A DNA stretch of 10,485 bases from Flavobacteriaceae bacterium (GCA_030625995.1 DAOUPU010000073.1:1-10485); one strand, 5' to 3'. Numbered from the stretch's first letter, positions 1 through 7,355 are shown. The notes: generated from the letters alone by a model not told the origin. Translations and numbers: made by a program.

Positions 1-16
1 AGCGAAATATATACTT

Positions 17-544
17 ATGTACGCAATTGTAGAGATAGCAGGGCAGCAGTTTAAAGTAGCAAAAGATCAAAAGGTTTTTGTAAATCGTTTACAGGAAAAA
101 GAAGGTTCAAATGTTAATTTTGACAATATTCTTTTAATGGATGATGGGAAAATTACCGTTGGCGCCCCGGCTATAAAAGGAGCAGTAGTTACTGCCAAAG
201 TTTTAAATCACTTGAAAGGTGATAAGGTTATCGTTTTTAAAAAGAAACGTAGAAAAGGTTACAGAGTGAAAAATGGTCATCGCCAATTTTTAACTGAAAT
301 TCAAATTGAGAGCATCTCCGCGAAAACTCCTGCTAAAAAAGCTACCGTTAAAAAGGAAGAAACTGTAGCAGAGGCCAAAAAACCGGTTGCAAAAAAGGAG
401 GCAGCTCCTAAAAAGGTAGAGGCTAAAAAACCAGCGCCTAAAAAGACCGCAGCTCCTAAAAAAGTAGAAGCTAAAAAAGCGGCGCCTAAAAAGACGGCTG
501 CTGCTAAAAAAGTAGAGGCTAAGAAAGAAAGTCCCAAAAAATAA
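17..544 (+). CDS. rplU: 50S ribosomal protein L21 with long Lys/Ala-rich C-terminal tail
   Basis: Large-subunit ribosomal protein L21, which binds 23S rRNA. Residues 1-100 are the complete L21 fold: it opens MYAIVEIAGQQFKV and contains the basic segment VFKKKRRKGYR (73-83) and the GHRQFLTEIQI end. Usual L21 proteins stop near residue 100-105, but this one continues to 175. The extra 75 residues are almost only K, A, P, E, V and T, resembling a histone H1 tail, and residues 130-175 consist of a 16-residue unit in nearly three copies. The start at 17 is the natural L21 start; only 16 bases of leader are visible, so its promoter lies outside the window. rpmA follows after 15 bases, the usual L21-L27 operon. 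The core identity is certain. The tail's function is unknown; extra rRNA or nucleic-acid binding is inferred from its charge. Confidence 0.97.
   Translation: MYAIVEIAGQQFKVAKDQKVFVNRLQEKEGSNVNFDNILLMDDGKITVGAPAIKGAVVTAKVLNHLKGDKVIVFKKKRRKGYRVKNGHRQFLTEIQIESISAKTPAKKATVKKEETVAEAKKPVAKKEAAPKKVEAKKPAPKKTAAPKKVEAKKAAPKKTAAAKKVEAKKESPKK
404..541 (+). repeat. 48-bp in-frame tandem repeat encoding the L21 tail
   Basis: Three consecutive copies of a 48-base (16-codon) unit: 404-451, 452-499 and a shortened third copy of 42 bases, 500-541, just before the stop. The encoded unit is A-P-K-K-V-E-A-K-K-x-A-P-K-K-T-A. The third copy has Ala for Pro at its second position and ends ESPKK. Copies differ mainly at third codon positions (GTA/GTA, GAG/GAA, ACC/ACG, GCA/GCT), so the peptide is better conserved than the DNA. 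Confidence 0.9.
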
Positions 545-559
545 TTAAAATTTTAAATC

Positions 560-820
560 ATGGCTCATAAAAAAGGTGTAGGTAGTTCTAAGAACGGTAG
601 AGAATCAGAATCGAAACGATTAGGAGTTAAAATTTTTGGTGGTCAAGGTGCTTTGGCTGGTAACATAATTGTTCGTCAAAGAGGCACACAACATCATCCG
701 GGCGAAAACGTATATATGGGCAAAGACCATACATTGCATGCTCAAGTACATGGTGTTGTTAAGTTTACCAAGAAAAAAGACAATAGATCATATGTTTCAA
801 TCATACCGATAGAAGCATAG
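560..820 (+). CDS. rpmA: 50S ribosomal protein L27
   Basis: Ribosomal protein L27 of the large subunit, whose N-terminal arm reaches toward the peptidyl-transferase centre. The 86-residue length is normal. It begins MAHKKGVGSSKNGRES, and the conserved core includes GGQ, the IIVRQRGTQHHPG stretch (37-49) and GKDHTLHAQVHGVVKF. The protein starts directly at MAHKKG, so it lacks the cleaved N-terminal extension seen in Firmicutes L27. It lies 15 bases after rplU with no promoter or terminator between them, so the two are co-transcribed. No Shine-Dalgarno sequence precedes the ATG; the leader is A/T only, as is common in Bacteroidota. Confidence 0.98.
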   Translation: MAHKKGVGSSKNGRESESKRLGVKIFGGQGALAGNIIVRQRGTQHHPGENVYMGKDHTLHAQVHGVVKFTKKKDNRSYVSIIPIEA

Positions 821-827
821 GTTCATT

Positions 828-847
828 GATCGATAAACAAATCGATC
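828..847 (+). other. Hairpin just after the rpmA stop codon
   Basis: GATCGAT (828-834) and ATCGATC (841-847) form a perfect 7-bp stem with the six-base loop AAACAA, beginning 8 bases after the rpmA stop. No T-run follows, so it is not itself an intrinsic terminator. It sits upstream of the real terminator and could shape the 3' end of the rplU-rpmA mRNA. Function is inferred only. Confidence 0.4.
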
Positions 848-870
848 TATGAAATATAAATTATAGATAG

Positions 871-908
871 CAAAACCCTTAAAAGATTTTTTAAGGGTTT
901 TGTTTTTT
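871..908 (+). terminator. Rho-independent terminator of rplU-rpmA
   Basis: CAAAACCCTTAAAA (871-884) pairs perfectly over 14 bp with TTTTAAGGGTTTTG (889-902), leaving a four-base loop (885-888). Six T's follow at 903-908. It lies 50 bases after the rpmA stop, in the position expected for the operon end. Stem, small loop and T-run are all present. Confidence 0.92.
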
Positions 909-921
909 AACAACCCAAATA

Positions 922-956
922 AACTCATCTTTTTAACGGTAAAAAAAGATGCAGTT
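922..956. other. Long hairpin of unknown role upstream of secDF
   Basis: The arms AACTCATCTTTTT (922-934) and AAAAAGATG-C-AGTT (943-956) form 13 base pairs interrupted by one bulged C (952), with the eight-base loop AACGGTAA. It lies between the rpmA terminator and the secDF promoter and is not followed by a T-run on the + strand. It could belong to an unannotated transcript, act as a DNA-level site, or be a decayed terminator. The sequence shows only the structure. Confidence 0.45.
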
Positions 957-1053
957 GAGAATTGAAAAAATAGCATGAATTACGATGGTCAGGATCTAGT
1001 GTTAAAAGGTATAAAATTCATTGGTAATTCCTTTTAAAGCTAAATCTTTTGAG

Positions 1054-1061
1054 TATATTTG
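1054..1061 (+). promoter_or_regulatory. Putative secDF promoter, -7 element
   Basis: TATATTTG matches the Bacteroidota -7 consensus TAnnTTTG exactly and lies 40 bases before the secDF ATG, which would give a leader of roughly 35 bases. No convincing -33 TTTG is seen; TTTT at 1032-1035 has suitable spacing. It lies after the strong terminator at 871-908, which fits an independent transcription unit. Confidence 0.6.
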
Positions 1062-1101
1062 CGCGTTTATTCAAATAAAGATTAATAAAATTAGATAACT
1101 A

Positions 1102-4100
1102 ATGCAAAACAAAGGACTTATAAGGTTATTTGCAGTCACACTTAGTTTGGTGTGTATATACCAACTATCATTTACGTGGTTCGCAAAAAATGTAGAGAAA
1201 GATGCCGTTATTTATGCAGAATCAATTGCTACAGATGGCGATACCCATGAATTGGCAAAATTAGAGAGAGCATATTTGGATTCTGTCGCTAACGCGCCTG
1301 TTGTAGATTTAGGATTTACAGAGTTTACTTATAGCGATGTTCAAGAAAAAGAATTAAATCTTGGATTAGATTTAAAAGGAGGTATTAATGCTACTTTAGA
1401 GGTATCGGTTAAAGATATTTTAGTAGGCCTTTCTAATCAATCTAAAAATCCAGTTTTTAATGACGCATTGGTTGCCGCGAGTAAAGCACAAAAAAATAGT
1501 GACAAAGATTATTTGGATCTGTTTTTTGAGGCATTTGATGAAGCTAGCAAAGGAGACGTAAAATTAGGAGATCCAAGTATTTTTGGTAACAAATCATTAA
1601 AGGATAAAATTAACTTCAAAATGACCGATGAGGAAGTTAAGCCTATTTTAAAAGAAGAAGTTAAGGGATCCATTGGTACTGCTTTTGAGGTTTTGAGAAG
1701 TAGAATTGACCGTTTCGGAGTTACACAACCAAACATACAACGTGTTGGAGAGTCAGGAAGAATCTCGATAGAATTGCCAGGAGCTAAAGATATTGATCGG
1801 GTAAAAAAATTATTACAAAGTACTGCAGAATTGCAATTTTGGGAAGTCTATACAAATCAAGAAACTGCACAATTTTTCATATCTGCTGATGCCCTTTTGG
1901 CTGACATATTAAAACCAGAGGAAAAGGAGACAGAAATCGATTCTACAGCTAAAGCTGATGATGAAATTGATGCATTATTAGGGGAAGTAAAAGACTCGGT
2001 GGACATCTCCATATCTAATCCTTTAAGGAGTATCCTGTCCATTCAATTTCCTAGATCACAAAATGATATTAGCTCGATTATTGCATCTGCGAATGTTAAA
2101 GACACAGCAAAAGTAAATGAATATTTGGCCATGTCGGCAGTTAGAAATTTGTTGCCAACAGAAATGAAATATGCAAAATTTGCATGGGATGCCAAACCAA
2201 TTAATAATTCGGAGCTAATTAATATTTACGGTGGAGAAATAATTTATCTTTATGCGTTAAAATCAAACAGAGATGATGTTGCTCCAATTGAGGGAGATGT
2301 TATTTCGGATGCATCACAGGTTTTTGACCAATTAGGTGCAAATCCTGAAGTAAGCATGACCATGAATAGCAAAGGCACTAAATTATGGGCCAAGATGACT
2401 ACGGCTAATGTTGGAAAGTTTGTTGCGGTTGTTTTAGATGATTATGTTTATTCGGCACCGAGAGTTAATGATGCAATTACCACTGGAAGAACTTCTATTT
2501 CCGGAGGAAGCATGACTTTAACTGAAGCACAGGATTTAGCTAATGCGTTGAAATCTGGTAAACTACCGGCAGCAGCGCGTATAATAGAAGCTGATGTAGT
2601 TGGAGCTTCCCTGGGTCAGGAAGCCATTCAGAGCGGAACCCTATCATTTATCATTGCATTGATACTCGTATTGATCTGGATGATCATATACTACGGTAAA
2701 GCGGGTATTTTTTCAGATACAGCACTTGCCTTGAATATCCTGTTTATTTTTGGCGTTCTCGCTTCATTTGGAGCAGTACTGACACTTCCGGGTATAGCGG
2801 GTATAGTATTGACTATTGGTATGGCAGTTGATGCAAACGTACTTATTTATGAAAGAATTAAAGAAGAACTAGTAAAAGGAAAAGGACAGAAAGAGGCCAT
2901 TTACGACGGTTTCGCAGGCGCCTTATCTTCTATTTTAGACGCAAATGTTACTACTCTGTTAACGGGTATTATCCTTTATATTTTTGGCACCGGCCCTGTA
3001 AAAGGATTTGCAACTACCTTGATAATAGGTATTATCACTTCTTTGTTCTCTGCAATTTTTATTACTAGATTATTGATTGAATGGTATATAAATAAAAAAG
3101 GCAATACACTAACTTTTAATACCAAAATTACGAAAGGATGGTTTCAGAATATCAGTATCGACTTCTTAAAAAAGCGCAAAATAGCTTATATCGTATCAGG
3201 TATTATTCTCTTGGGAGGAATTGGATCATTAATGACCAATGGACTAAACTATGGTGTAGACTTTAAAGGTGGTAGAACCTATACGGTAAGATTTGATCAC
3301 GATGTAAATGCCCCACAAGTTGCTAGGGATTTGAAGGATGTTTTTGGAAGTTTACCAGAAGTTAAAACTTATGGGACTTCGAATCAATTAAAAATTACAA
3401 CAAAATATAAAATAGATGACAGTGAAATAACCGTTGATGACGAAACTCAACACTTATTATTCGATGGTGTGCAGAAATATTTACCGGATGGCACTACCTA
3501 CGAACAGTTTAAAATAGGAGGAGAAGAAAACGACGGAAAAATTGGTGTTATGAAGTATATGAAAGTTGGACCTACAATTGCAGATGATATTAAACAGGCT
3601 GCATTTTGGGCGATCATTGCATCATTAGTTGTGGTATTTTTATATATTTTAATTCGATTTAGAAAATGGCAATATAGTTTTGGAGCGGTTATAGCGGTAT
3701 TCCATGATGTACTAATTGTACTTTCCATTTTTTCTGTATTTTATAAAATATTACCATTCGATATGGAAATCGGGCAATCTTTTATTGCTGCCATTCTAAC
3801 TGTAGTTGGTTATTCCTTGAATGATACTGTGGTTATTTTTGACAGGATTAGAGAGTTTGCAAATAAACATACATCGTGGCAATTTAACCGTATTGTAAAT
3901 TCAGCTTTAAGCAGCACGCTTGGAAGGACTATTAATACATCACTCACAACCTTGATCGTACTTTTAGCCATTTTTATTTTTGGTGGCGATTCCATTAAAG
4001 GGTTTATGTTTGCTTTAATTATTGGGGTGATTGTAGGAACTTACTCATCTTTATTTGTTGCATCACCAATAATGTACGATACAACAATGAAATTTGACAA

Positions 4101-4116
4101 AAAAGTGAAAAAATAA
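1102..4116 (+). CDS. secDF: SecDF fused preprotein translocase subunit
   Basis: Proton-driven membrane protein that works with SecYEG to pull secreted proteins through the inner membrane. SecD and SecF are fused in one 1004-residue chain. The SecD half has a first membrane helix (about 8-27), the GLDLKGG motif (88-94), a large periplasmic region, then five helices between about 514 and 662 with the GMAVDANVLIYERI motif (Asp577). The SecF half starts with a helix at about 694, repeats the motif as GVDFKGG (718-724), and has helices at about 834-854, 859-882, 890-913, 946-960 and 964-991. The SecF motif NDTVVIFDRI includes Asp908. That gives about 12 helices in total. SecD regions about 105-190 and 260-400 are much longer than in classical SecD and include an acidic stretch (about 272-302). 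It has its own promoter and terminator, so it is probably monocistronic. Fusion is common in Bacteroidota. Confidence 0.97.
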   Translation: MQNKGLIRLFAVTLSLVCIYQLSFTWFAKNVEKDAVIYAESIATDGDTHELAKLERAYLDSVANAPVVDLGFTEFTYSDVQEKELNLGLDLKGGINATLEVSVKDILVGLSNQSKNPVFNDALVAASKAQKNSDKDYLDLFFEAFDEASKGDVKLGDPSIFGNKSLKDKINFKMTDEEVKPILKEEVKGSIGTAFEVLRSRIDRFGVTQPNIQRVGESGRISIELPGAKDIDRVKKLLQSTAELQFWEVYTNQETAQFFISADALLADILKPEEKETEIDSTAKADDEIDALLGEVKDSVDISISNPLRSILSIQFPRSQNDISSIIASANVKDTAKVNEYLAMSAVRNLLPTEMKYAKFAWDAKPINNSELINIYGGEIIYLYALKSNRDDVAPIEGDVISDASQVFDQLGANPEVSMTMNSKGTKLWAKMTTANVGKFVAVVLDDYVYSAPRVNDAITTGRTSISGGSMTLTEAQDLANALKSGKLPAAARIIEADVVGASLGQEAIQSGTLSFIIALILVLIWMIIYYGKAGIFSDTALALNILFIFGVLASFGAVLTLPGIAGIVLTIGMAVDANVLIYERIKEELVKGKGQKEAIYDGFAGALSSILDANVTTLLTGIILYIFGTGPVKGFATTLIIGIITSLFSAIFITRLLIEWYINKKGNTLTFNTKITKGWFQNISIDFLKKRKIAYIVSGIILLGGIGSLMTNGLNYGVDFKGGRTYTVRFDHDVNAPQVARDLKDVFGSLPEVKTYGTSNQLKITTKYKIDDSEITVDDETQHLLFDGVQKYLPDGTTYEQFKIGGEENDGKIGVMKYMKVGPTIADDIKQAAFWAIIASLVVVFLYILIRFRKWQYSFGAVIAVFHDVLIVLSIFSVFYKILPFDMEIGQSFIAAILTVVGYSLNDTVVIFDRIREFANKHTSWQFNRIVNSALSSTLGRTINTSLTTLIVLLAIFIFGGDSIKGFMFALIIGVIVGTYSSLFVASPIMYDTTMKFDKKVKK

Positions 4117-4149
4117 TTCTTGCGTTAAACAAAATTAATCAATTAATAT

Positions 4150-4185
4150 AAAAACCTTTTAGGATTAATTTCTTAAAAGGTTTTT
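4150..4185 (+). terminator. Rho-independent terminator of secDF
   Basis: AAAAACCTTTTA (4150-4161) and TAAAAGGTTTTT (4174-4185) form a perfect 12-bp stem around a 12-base loop. The T-rich 3' arm (4181-4185) is followed by ACTTTTT. It begins 34 bases after the secDF stop. The A/T-rich outer stem could also work on the - strand, but no - strand gene lies nearby. Confidence 0.85.
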
Positions 4186-4195
4186 ACTTTTTACG

Positions 4196-4203
4196 TACTT
4201 TTG
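4196..4203 (+). promoter_or_regulatory. Putative hpt-adk-obgE promoter, -7 element
   Basis: TACTTTTG matches TAnnTTTG exactly, 10 bases beyond the secDF terminator stem and 35 bases before the hpt ATG. The predicted leader is about 30 bases. No good -33 element is visible, and that position falls inside the terminator hairpin, so terminator and promoter are packed together. Confidence 0.6.
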
Positions 4204-4238
4204 CAATTTCCATTTCATATGGTTATAGAGTTAAAAAT

Positions 4239-4781
4239 ATGAGTGTTATTAAATTACATGACAAGGATTTCGAGCCTTACATCACCAAAAACAAAATTGC
4301 AAAATACGTTCAATATTTGGCTAACCTTGTTGCGGAAGATCTAGGAGAGAAGGAAACTCCAATTTTTATTGGAATATTAAATGGTTCCTTCATGTTTGCC
4401 GCAGATTTTGTTAGGGAATATCCGTATGACTGCCACATCACATTTGTGAAATTAGCTTCTTATAATGGGATCAATTCAAGCGGAAAAATAAAACATCTCG
4501 TAGGACTTAATGAAGATTTAGAAGGGAAAACTGTAATAATTCTGGAAGACATAATTGATACGGGAAATACTCTTGAAGAGATTTACAAAATTTTTAAAGA
4601 TAAGAAAGTCAAAAAATTAAAAATTGCCACTCTTTTCTTCAAACCTGATGTGTTTCGCAAATCTTTACCTATTGATTATATCGGAAGGTCAATTGATGAT
4701 AAATTCATCGTTGGCTATGGTCTAGATTATGATGGATTGGGAAGAAATTTAGCGGATATTTATCAGTTAAAGGAAAATTAA
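4239..4781 (+). CDS. hpt: Hypoxanthine phosphoribosyltransferase
   Basis: Cytoplasmic purine-salvage enzyme that joins hypoxanthine (and often guanine) to PRPP, giving IMP or GMP and pyrophosphate. The 180-residue length is typical of bacterial Hpt. The PRPP-binding signature VIILEDIIDTGNTL spans 99-112, with the two acidic residues Glu103 and Asp104 followed by the DTGNT loop. The early loop ILNGSFMF is at 46-53, and the C-terminal family signature FIVGYGLDYDGLGRNL is at 156-171. The closely related xanthine and adenine enzymes lack this combination. It is the first gene of the run hpt-adk-obgE, with a putative promoter 35 bases upstream. adk follows after 30 bases and is also a purine-nucleotide enzyme. 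Confidence 0.95.
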   Translation: MSVIKLHDKDFEPYITKNKIAKYVQYLANLVAEDLGEKETPIFIGILNGSFMFAADFVREYPYDCHITFVKLASYNGINSSGKIKHLVGLNEDLEGKTVIILEDIIDTGNTLEEIYKIFKDKKVKKLKIATLFFKPDVFRKSLPIDYIGRSIDDKFIVGYGLDYDGLGRNLADIYQLKEN

Positions 4782-4811
4782 ATCATTTTTTTGATAGTAA
4801 AAAAATAAGCA

Positions 4812-5384
4812 ATGAAAAATATAGTTTTATTTGGCCCTCCCGGATCCGGGAAGGGAACTCAGGCCGAAGTTTTAAAAGATAAATACAATTTGGTTCATAT
4901 TTCAACCGGGGATGTTTTTAGATACAACATTAAAAATGAAACACCCCTGGGCAAACTTGCCAAATCTTACATGGATGATGGGAATCTGGTGCCAGATGAA
5001 GTAACCATTGACATGTTAAAAGCTGAAGTTGAGAAGAATATGGATGCGAATGGTTTTATTTTTGACGGGTTTCCACGTACAGAATCCCAGGCAGAATCTT
5101 TAGATGCATTCCTGAGTGACAAGGGCGAAACAATCAATGGTATGGTTGCCTTGGAAGTGGCAGAAGATCTACTTGTTGAAAGGTTATTAAATAGAGGGTT
5201 AACAAGTGGGAGAACAGATGATCAGGACGTAAGTAAAATTCGAAACCGTTTTAATGAATACCAGACAAAGACTGCTGTTCTTCAGGATTATTACGACGCA
5301 CAGAACAAATATTTTGGTGTAGATGGTGTTGGGTCTATAGAAGAGATTACTGACCGCATCTGTCTGATAATAGATAAGTTATAA
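4812..5384 (+). CDS. adk: Adenylate kinase, short form
   Basis: Catalyses ATP + AMP = 2 ADP in the cytoplasm and balances adenine nucleotides. The P-loop GPPGSGKGT is at 8-16. The AMP-binding part includes HISTGDVFR (29-37) and the signature FDGFPRT (84-90). At 190 residues it is shorter than the E. coli-type enzyme of about 214. The LID region is reduced to a short loop around GRTDDQD (133-139), with no zinc-binding cysteines; the substrate-binding arginine region continues as IRNRFNEYQ (142-150). This short form is common in Bacteroidota. It starts 30 bases after hpt and ends 38 bases before obgE with no terminator between, suggesting one transcript. Confidence 0.96.
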   Translation: MKNIVLFGPPGSGKGTQAEVLKDKYNLVHISTGDVFRYNIKNETPLGKLAKSYMDDGNLVPDEVTIDMLKAEVEKNMDANGFIFDGFPRTESQAESLDAFLSDKGETINGMVALEVAEDLLVERLLNRGLTSGRTDDQDVSKIRNRFNEYQTKTAVLQDYYDAQNKYFGVDGVGSIEEITDRICLIIDKL

Positions 5385-5422
5385 GTGTTCTTACCCATTA
5401 ATGAATTAAAAATATTACGAGA

Positions 5423-6415
5423 ATGACAGAAGGTAATTTTGTTGATTATATAAAAATACATGCTGCTTCAGGTAAAGGAGGTAAAGGATCTGTACACCTT
5501 CATCGAGAGAAATATATTTCCAAAGGTGGACCAGATGGTGGAGATGGTGGTCGTGGTGGTCATGTTATTCTACGCGGAGATAAAAATATTTGGACACTTT
5601 TTCATCTCAAATTCAAAAGGCATTTTAAAGCCGAGCACGGAGGAGCAGGGTCCAAAAATAGGAGCACCGGTAAAGATGGTGATGATATATATATTGATGT
5701 TCCGCTTGGAACAATTATTCGAGATGGTGAAACCCAAGAAGTTCTTTTTGAAATTACTGAAAACAAGCAGGAAATAATTCTTGTCGAAGGAGGTAAAGGT
5801 GGTAGAGGGAACTGGCATTTTAAAACTTCAACTAATCAAACACCAAGATATGCACAGCCCGGGATAGATGGTATGGAAGGGTGGTATCAAATGGAACTTA
5901 AATTATTGGCAGATGTTGGTTTAGTTGGATTTCCAAATGCAGGTAAATCAACCTTACTATCAGTTCTTACAGCAGCAAAACCAAAAATAGCAGATTATGC
6001 TTTTACAACCTTAAAACCCAATTTGGGTATTGTTGAGTATCGTGATTTTAAGAGTTTCGTTATTGCAGATATCCCTGGAATAATTGAAGGTGCGGCTGAA
6101 GGAAAAGGATTAGGGCATCGCTTTTTACGCCACATTGAACGCAATTCCATCTTGCTTTTTTTAGTACCCGCTGATAGTGATGATATTCAGAAGGAATATG
6201 CGATCCTGTTGAATGAATTAAAAAAACACAATCCCGAACTATTGGATAAAGAAAGACTTTTAGCAATCTCTAAGTCGGATATGTTAGATGATGAATTAAA
6301 AATCGAGATTCAAAAAGAATTTCCAAAGGATATTTCCTGCCTGTTTATTTCATCTATTGCTGAAACAGGTCTGAGTGAGCTAAAGGATAAACTTTGGCAA
6401 GTATTGAGCAATTAA
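5423..6415 (+). CDS. obgE: Obg family GTPase
   Basis: Essential Obg/CgtA GTPase involved in late 50S ribosome assembly and stress responses. Residues 1 to about 158 form the glycine-rich Obg domain, with runs such as SGKGGKG and GGPDGGDGGRGG (35-46) and VEGGKGGRGN (121-130). The G domain has G1 GFPNAGKS (169-176), the Obg-type G2 with Thr195-Thr196, G3 DIPG (216-219), G4 as SKSD (283-286; Ser replaces the usual Asn, a variation found in this family), and G5 SSIAE (310-314). At 330 residues it lacks the extra C-terminal OCT domain of some Gram-positive Obg proteins. The ATG at 5423 gives the expected N-terminus. It is the last gene of the hpt-adk-obgE run. Confidence 0.96.
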   Translation: MTEGNFVDYIKIHAASGKGGKGSVHLHREKYISKGGPDGGDGGRGGHVILRGDKNIWTLFHLKFKRHFKAEHGGAGSKNRSTGKDGDDIYIDVPLGTIIRDGETQEVLFEITENKQEIILVEGGKGGRGNWHFKTSTNQTPRYAQPGIDGMEGWYQMELKLLADVGLVGFPNAGKSTLLSVLTAAKPKIADYAFTTLKPNLGIVEYRDFKSFVIADIPGIIEGAAEGKGLGHRFLRHIERNSILLFLVPADSDDIQKEYAILLNELKKHNPELLDKERLLAISKSDMLDDELKIEIQKEFPKDISCLFISSIAETGLSELKDKLWQVLSN

Positions 6416-6485
6416 TAACAATCTACTAAAATATTTTTCATAAATATTTCAAAGATCAAATAAAGAAATTTCTTGAAACCCTCTA

Positions 6486-6509
6486 TCTCCAAGGCAAGAG
6501 CCTGGGGGA
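6486..6509 (+). terminator. GC-rich hairpin after obgE, possible terminator
   Basis: TCTCC-A-AGGC (6486-6495) pairs with GCCT-G-GGGGA (6500-6509) around the loop AAGA: a 4-bp GC-rich inner stem, one A/G mismatch, then 5 outer pairs including one T-G wobble. The following bases (ATTCTTCTC) are pyrimidine-rich but not a clean T-run. Lying 71 bases after obgE and 40 bases before the next gene, it could end the obgE transcript. The weak tail keeps confidence low. Confidence 0.35.
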
Positions 6510-6548
6510 ATTCTTCTCGACTAAATTCATTTTGGTTATCTTTATGCA

Positions 6549-7355
6549 ATGCCTTATATAAAACTTAATAATTGCAACTATTACTATGAAGTATATGGTT
6601 CGGGAAAAGAGACCATTGTTTTATCTCACGGTCTACTTTGGAGTGGGAGAATGTTTTATAAACAAACCTCCCATTTTCAGGATAAGTACACGGTGATCAC
6701 CTATGACCATCGGGGACAAGGGAAAAGTGAAGTCACAGAAGGCGGATATGACATGGATCAACTCTATGAGGATGTTGTGGCACTATTGGATCACTTAAAA
6801 CTTAAAAATGTTCACTTCGGCGGACTATCCATGGGTGGTTTTGTTGCCATGCGATTGGCCGCCAGAAGGCCGGACTTGGTAAAATCATTGATCTTAATGG
6901 AGACTACCGCCGAGCTGGAACCAAATAAATTTAAATATACAATACTAAAAAATATAGTTAAGTTTTTTGGAGTGAAGGCTGTTGTTCATTCTGTGATGAA
7001 AATTATGTTTGGTGCTAAATTTTTAAATGATCCTCAACGAAAAGAAGAACGAAAAGAATGGGAAAATGAGCTTTTAAAAAATGACAAAAGTATTACAAAT
7101 GCAGTTTCTGCAGTTGTTGATCGCAAGGCAATTTCCAGTGAATTAAAAAACATATCCTGTCCAACACTCATTCTAGTCGGCACCCAAGACCTGGCAACTC
7201 CCACTGATAAGGCAGAATTTATACATTCTAAGATTAAAAACTCAACCTTAACTTATATTGACGGCGGTGGACATACTTCTTCCATAGAAGAACCTGAAAA
7301 ATATAATATGGAGATCGAACATTTTTTAGATAGCTTGTCTAATAGCAGAGTTTAA
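6549..7355 (+). CDS. Alpha/beta hydrolase fold protein
   Basis: Soluble alpha/beta hydrolase of 268 residues with no signal peptide or membrane helix. The catalytic triad is visible: the nucleophile elbow GLSMGG with Ser94 (92-97), Asp214 in VGTQDLATP, and His242 in GGGHTSS. The oxyanion HG motif is at 27-28, and YDHRGQGKS (52-60) is typical of the fold. A cap of about 60 residues (roughly 125-185) is helical and charged. The substrate cannot be told: esterases, C-C hydrolases and haloperoxidase-like enzymes share this pattern, and an Asp-nucleophile dehalogenase is ruled out by Ser94. No clear promoter was found; TATCTTTA at 6537-6544 resembles a -7 element but lies too close to the ATG for a normal leader. 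The gene stands alone, convergent with the small - strand ORF. Confidence 0.88.
   Translation: MPYIKLNNCNYYYEVYGSGKETIVLSHGLLWSGRMFYKQTSHFQDKYTVITYDHRGQGKSEVTEGGYDMDQLYEDVVALLDHLKLKNVHFGGLSMGGFVAMRLAARRPDLVKSLILMETTAELEPNKFKYTILKNIVKFFGVKAVVHSVMKIMFGAKFLNDPQRKEERKEWENELLKNDKSITNAVSAVVDRKAISSELKNISCPTLILVGTQDLATPTDKAEFIHSKIKNSTLTYIDGGGHTSSIEEPEKYNMEIEHFLDSLSNSRV

Noticed and set aside
301..537. A 78-residue open frame on the - strand opposite the L21 tail
   Set aside because: It is the mirror of the Lys/Ala repeat codons (giving Phe/Leu/Ala repeats), and its openness follows from the repeat composition. L21 on the + strand explains the region.
975..1037. A 20-codon ORF (MNYDGQDLVLKGIKFIGNSF) upstream of secDF, considered as a VemP/SecM-like arrest leader
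   Set aside because: It ends before the predicted secDF promoter (1054-1061), so it would not be in the secDF mRNA. It also has no signal sequence, which such Sec-monitoring leaders need.
5460..5777. A 105-codon open frame inside obgE in another + strand frame
   Set aside because: It lies wholly within the certain obgE frame and has no recognisable motif. It is a by-product of the glycine-rich coding sequence.
6429..6449. AAATATTT inverted repeat just after obgE as a terminator
   Set aside because: The arms are A/T only and self-palindromic, with no T-run after the stem. Such matches are expected by chance in AT-rich gaps.
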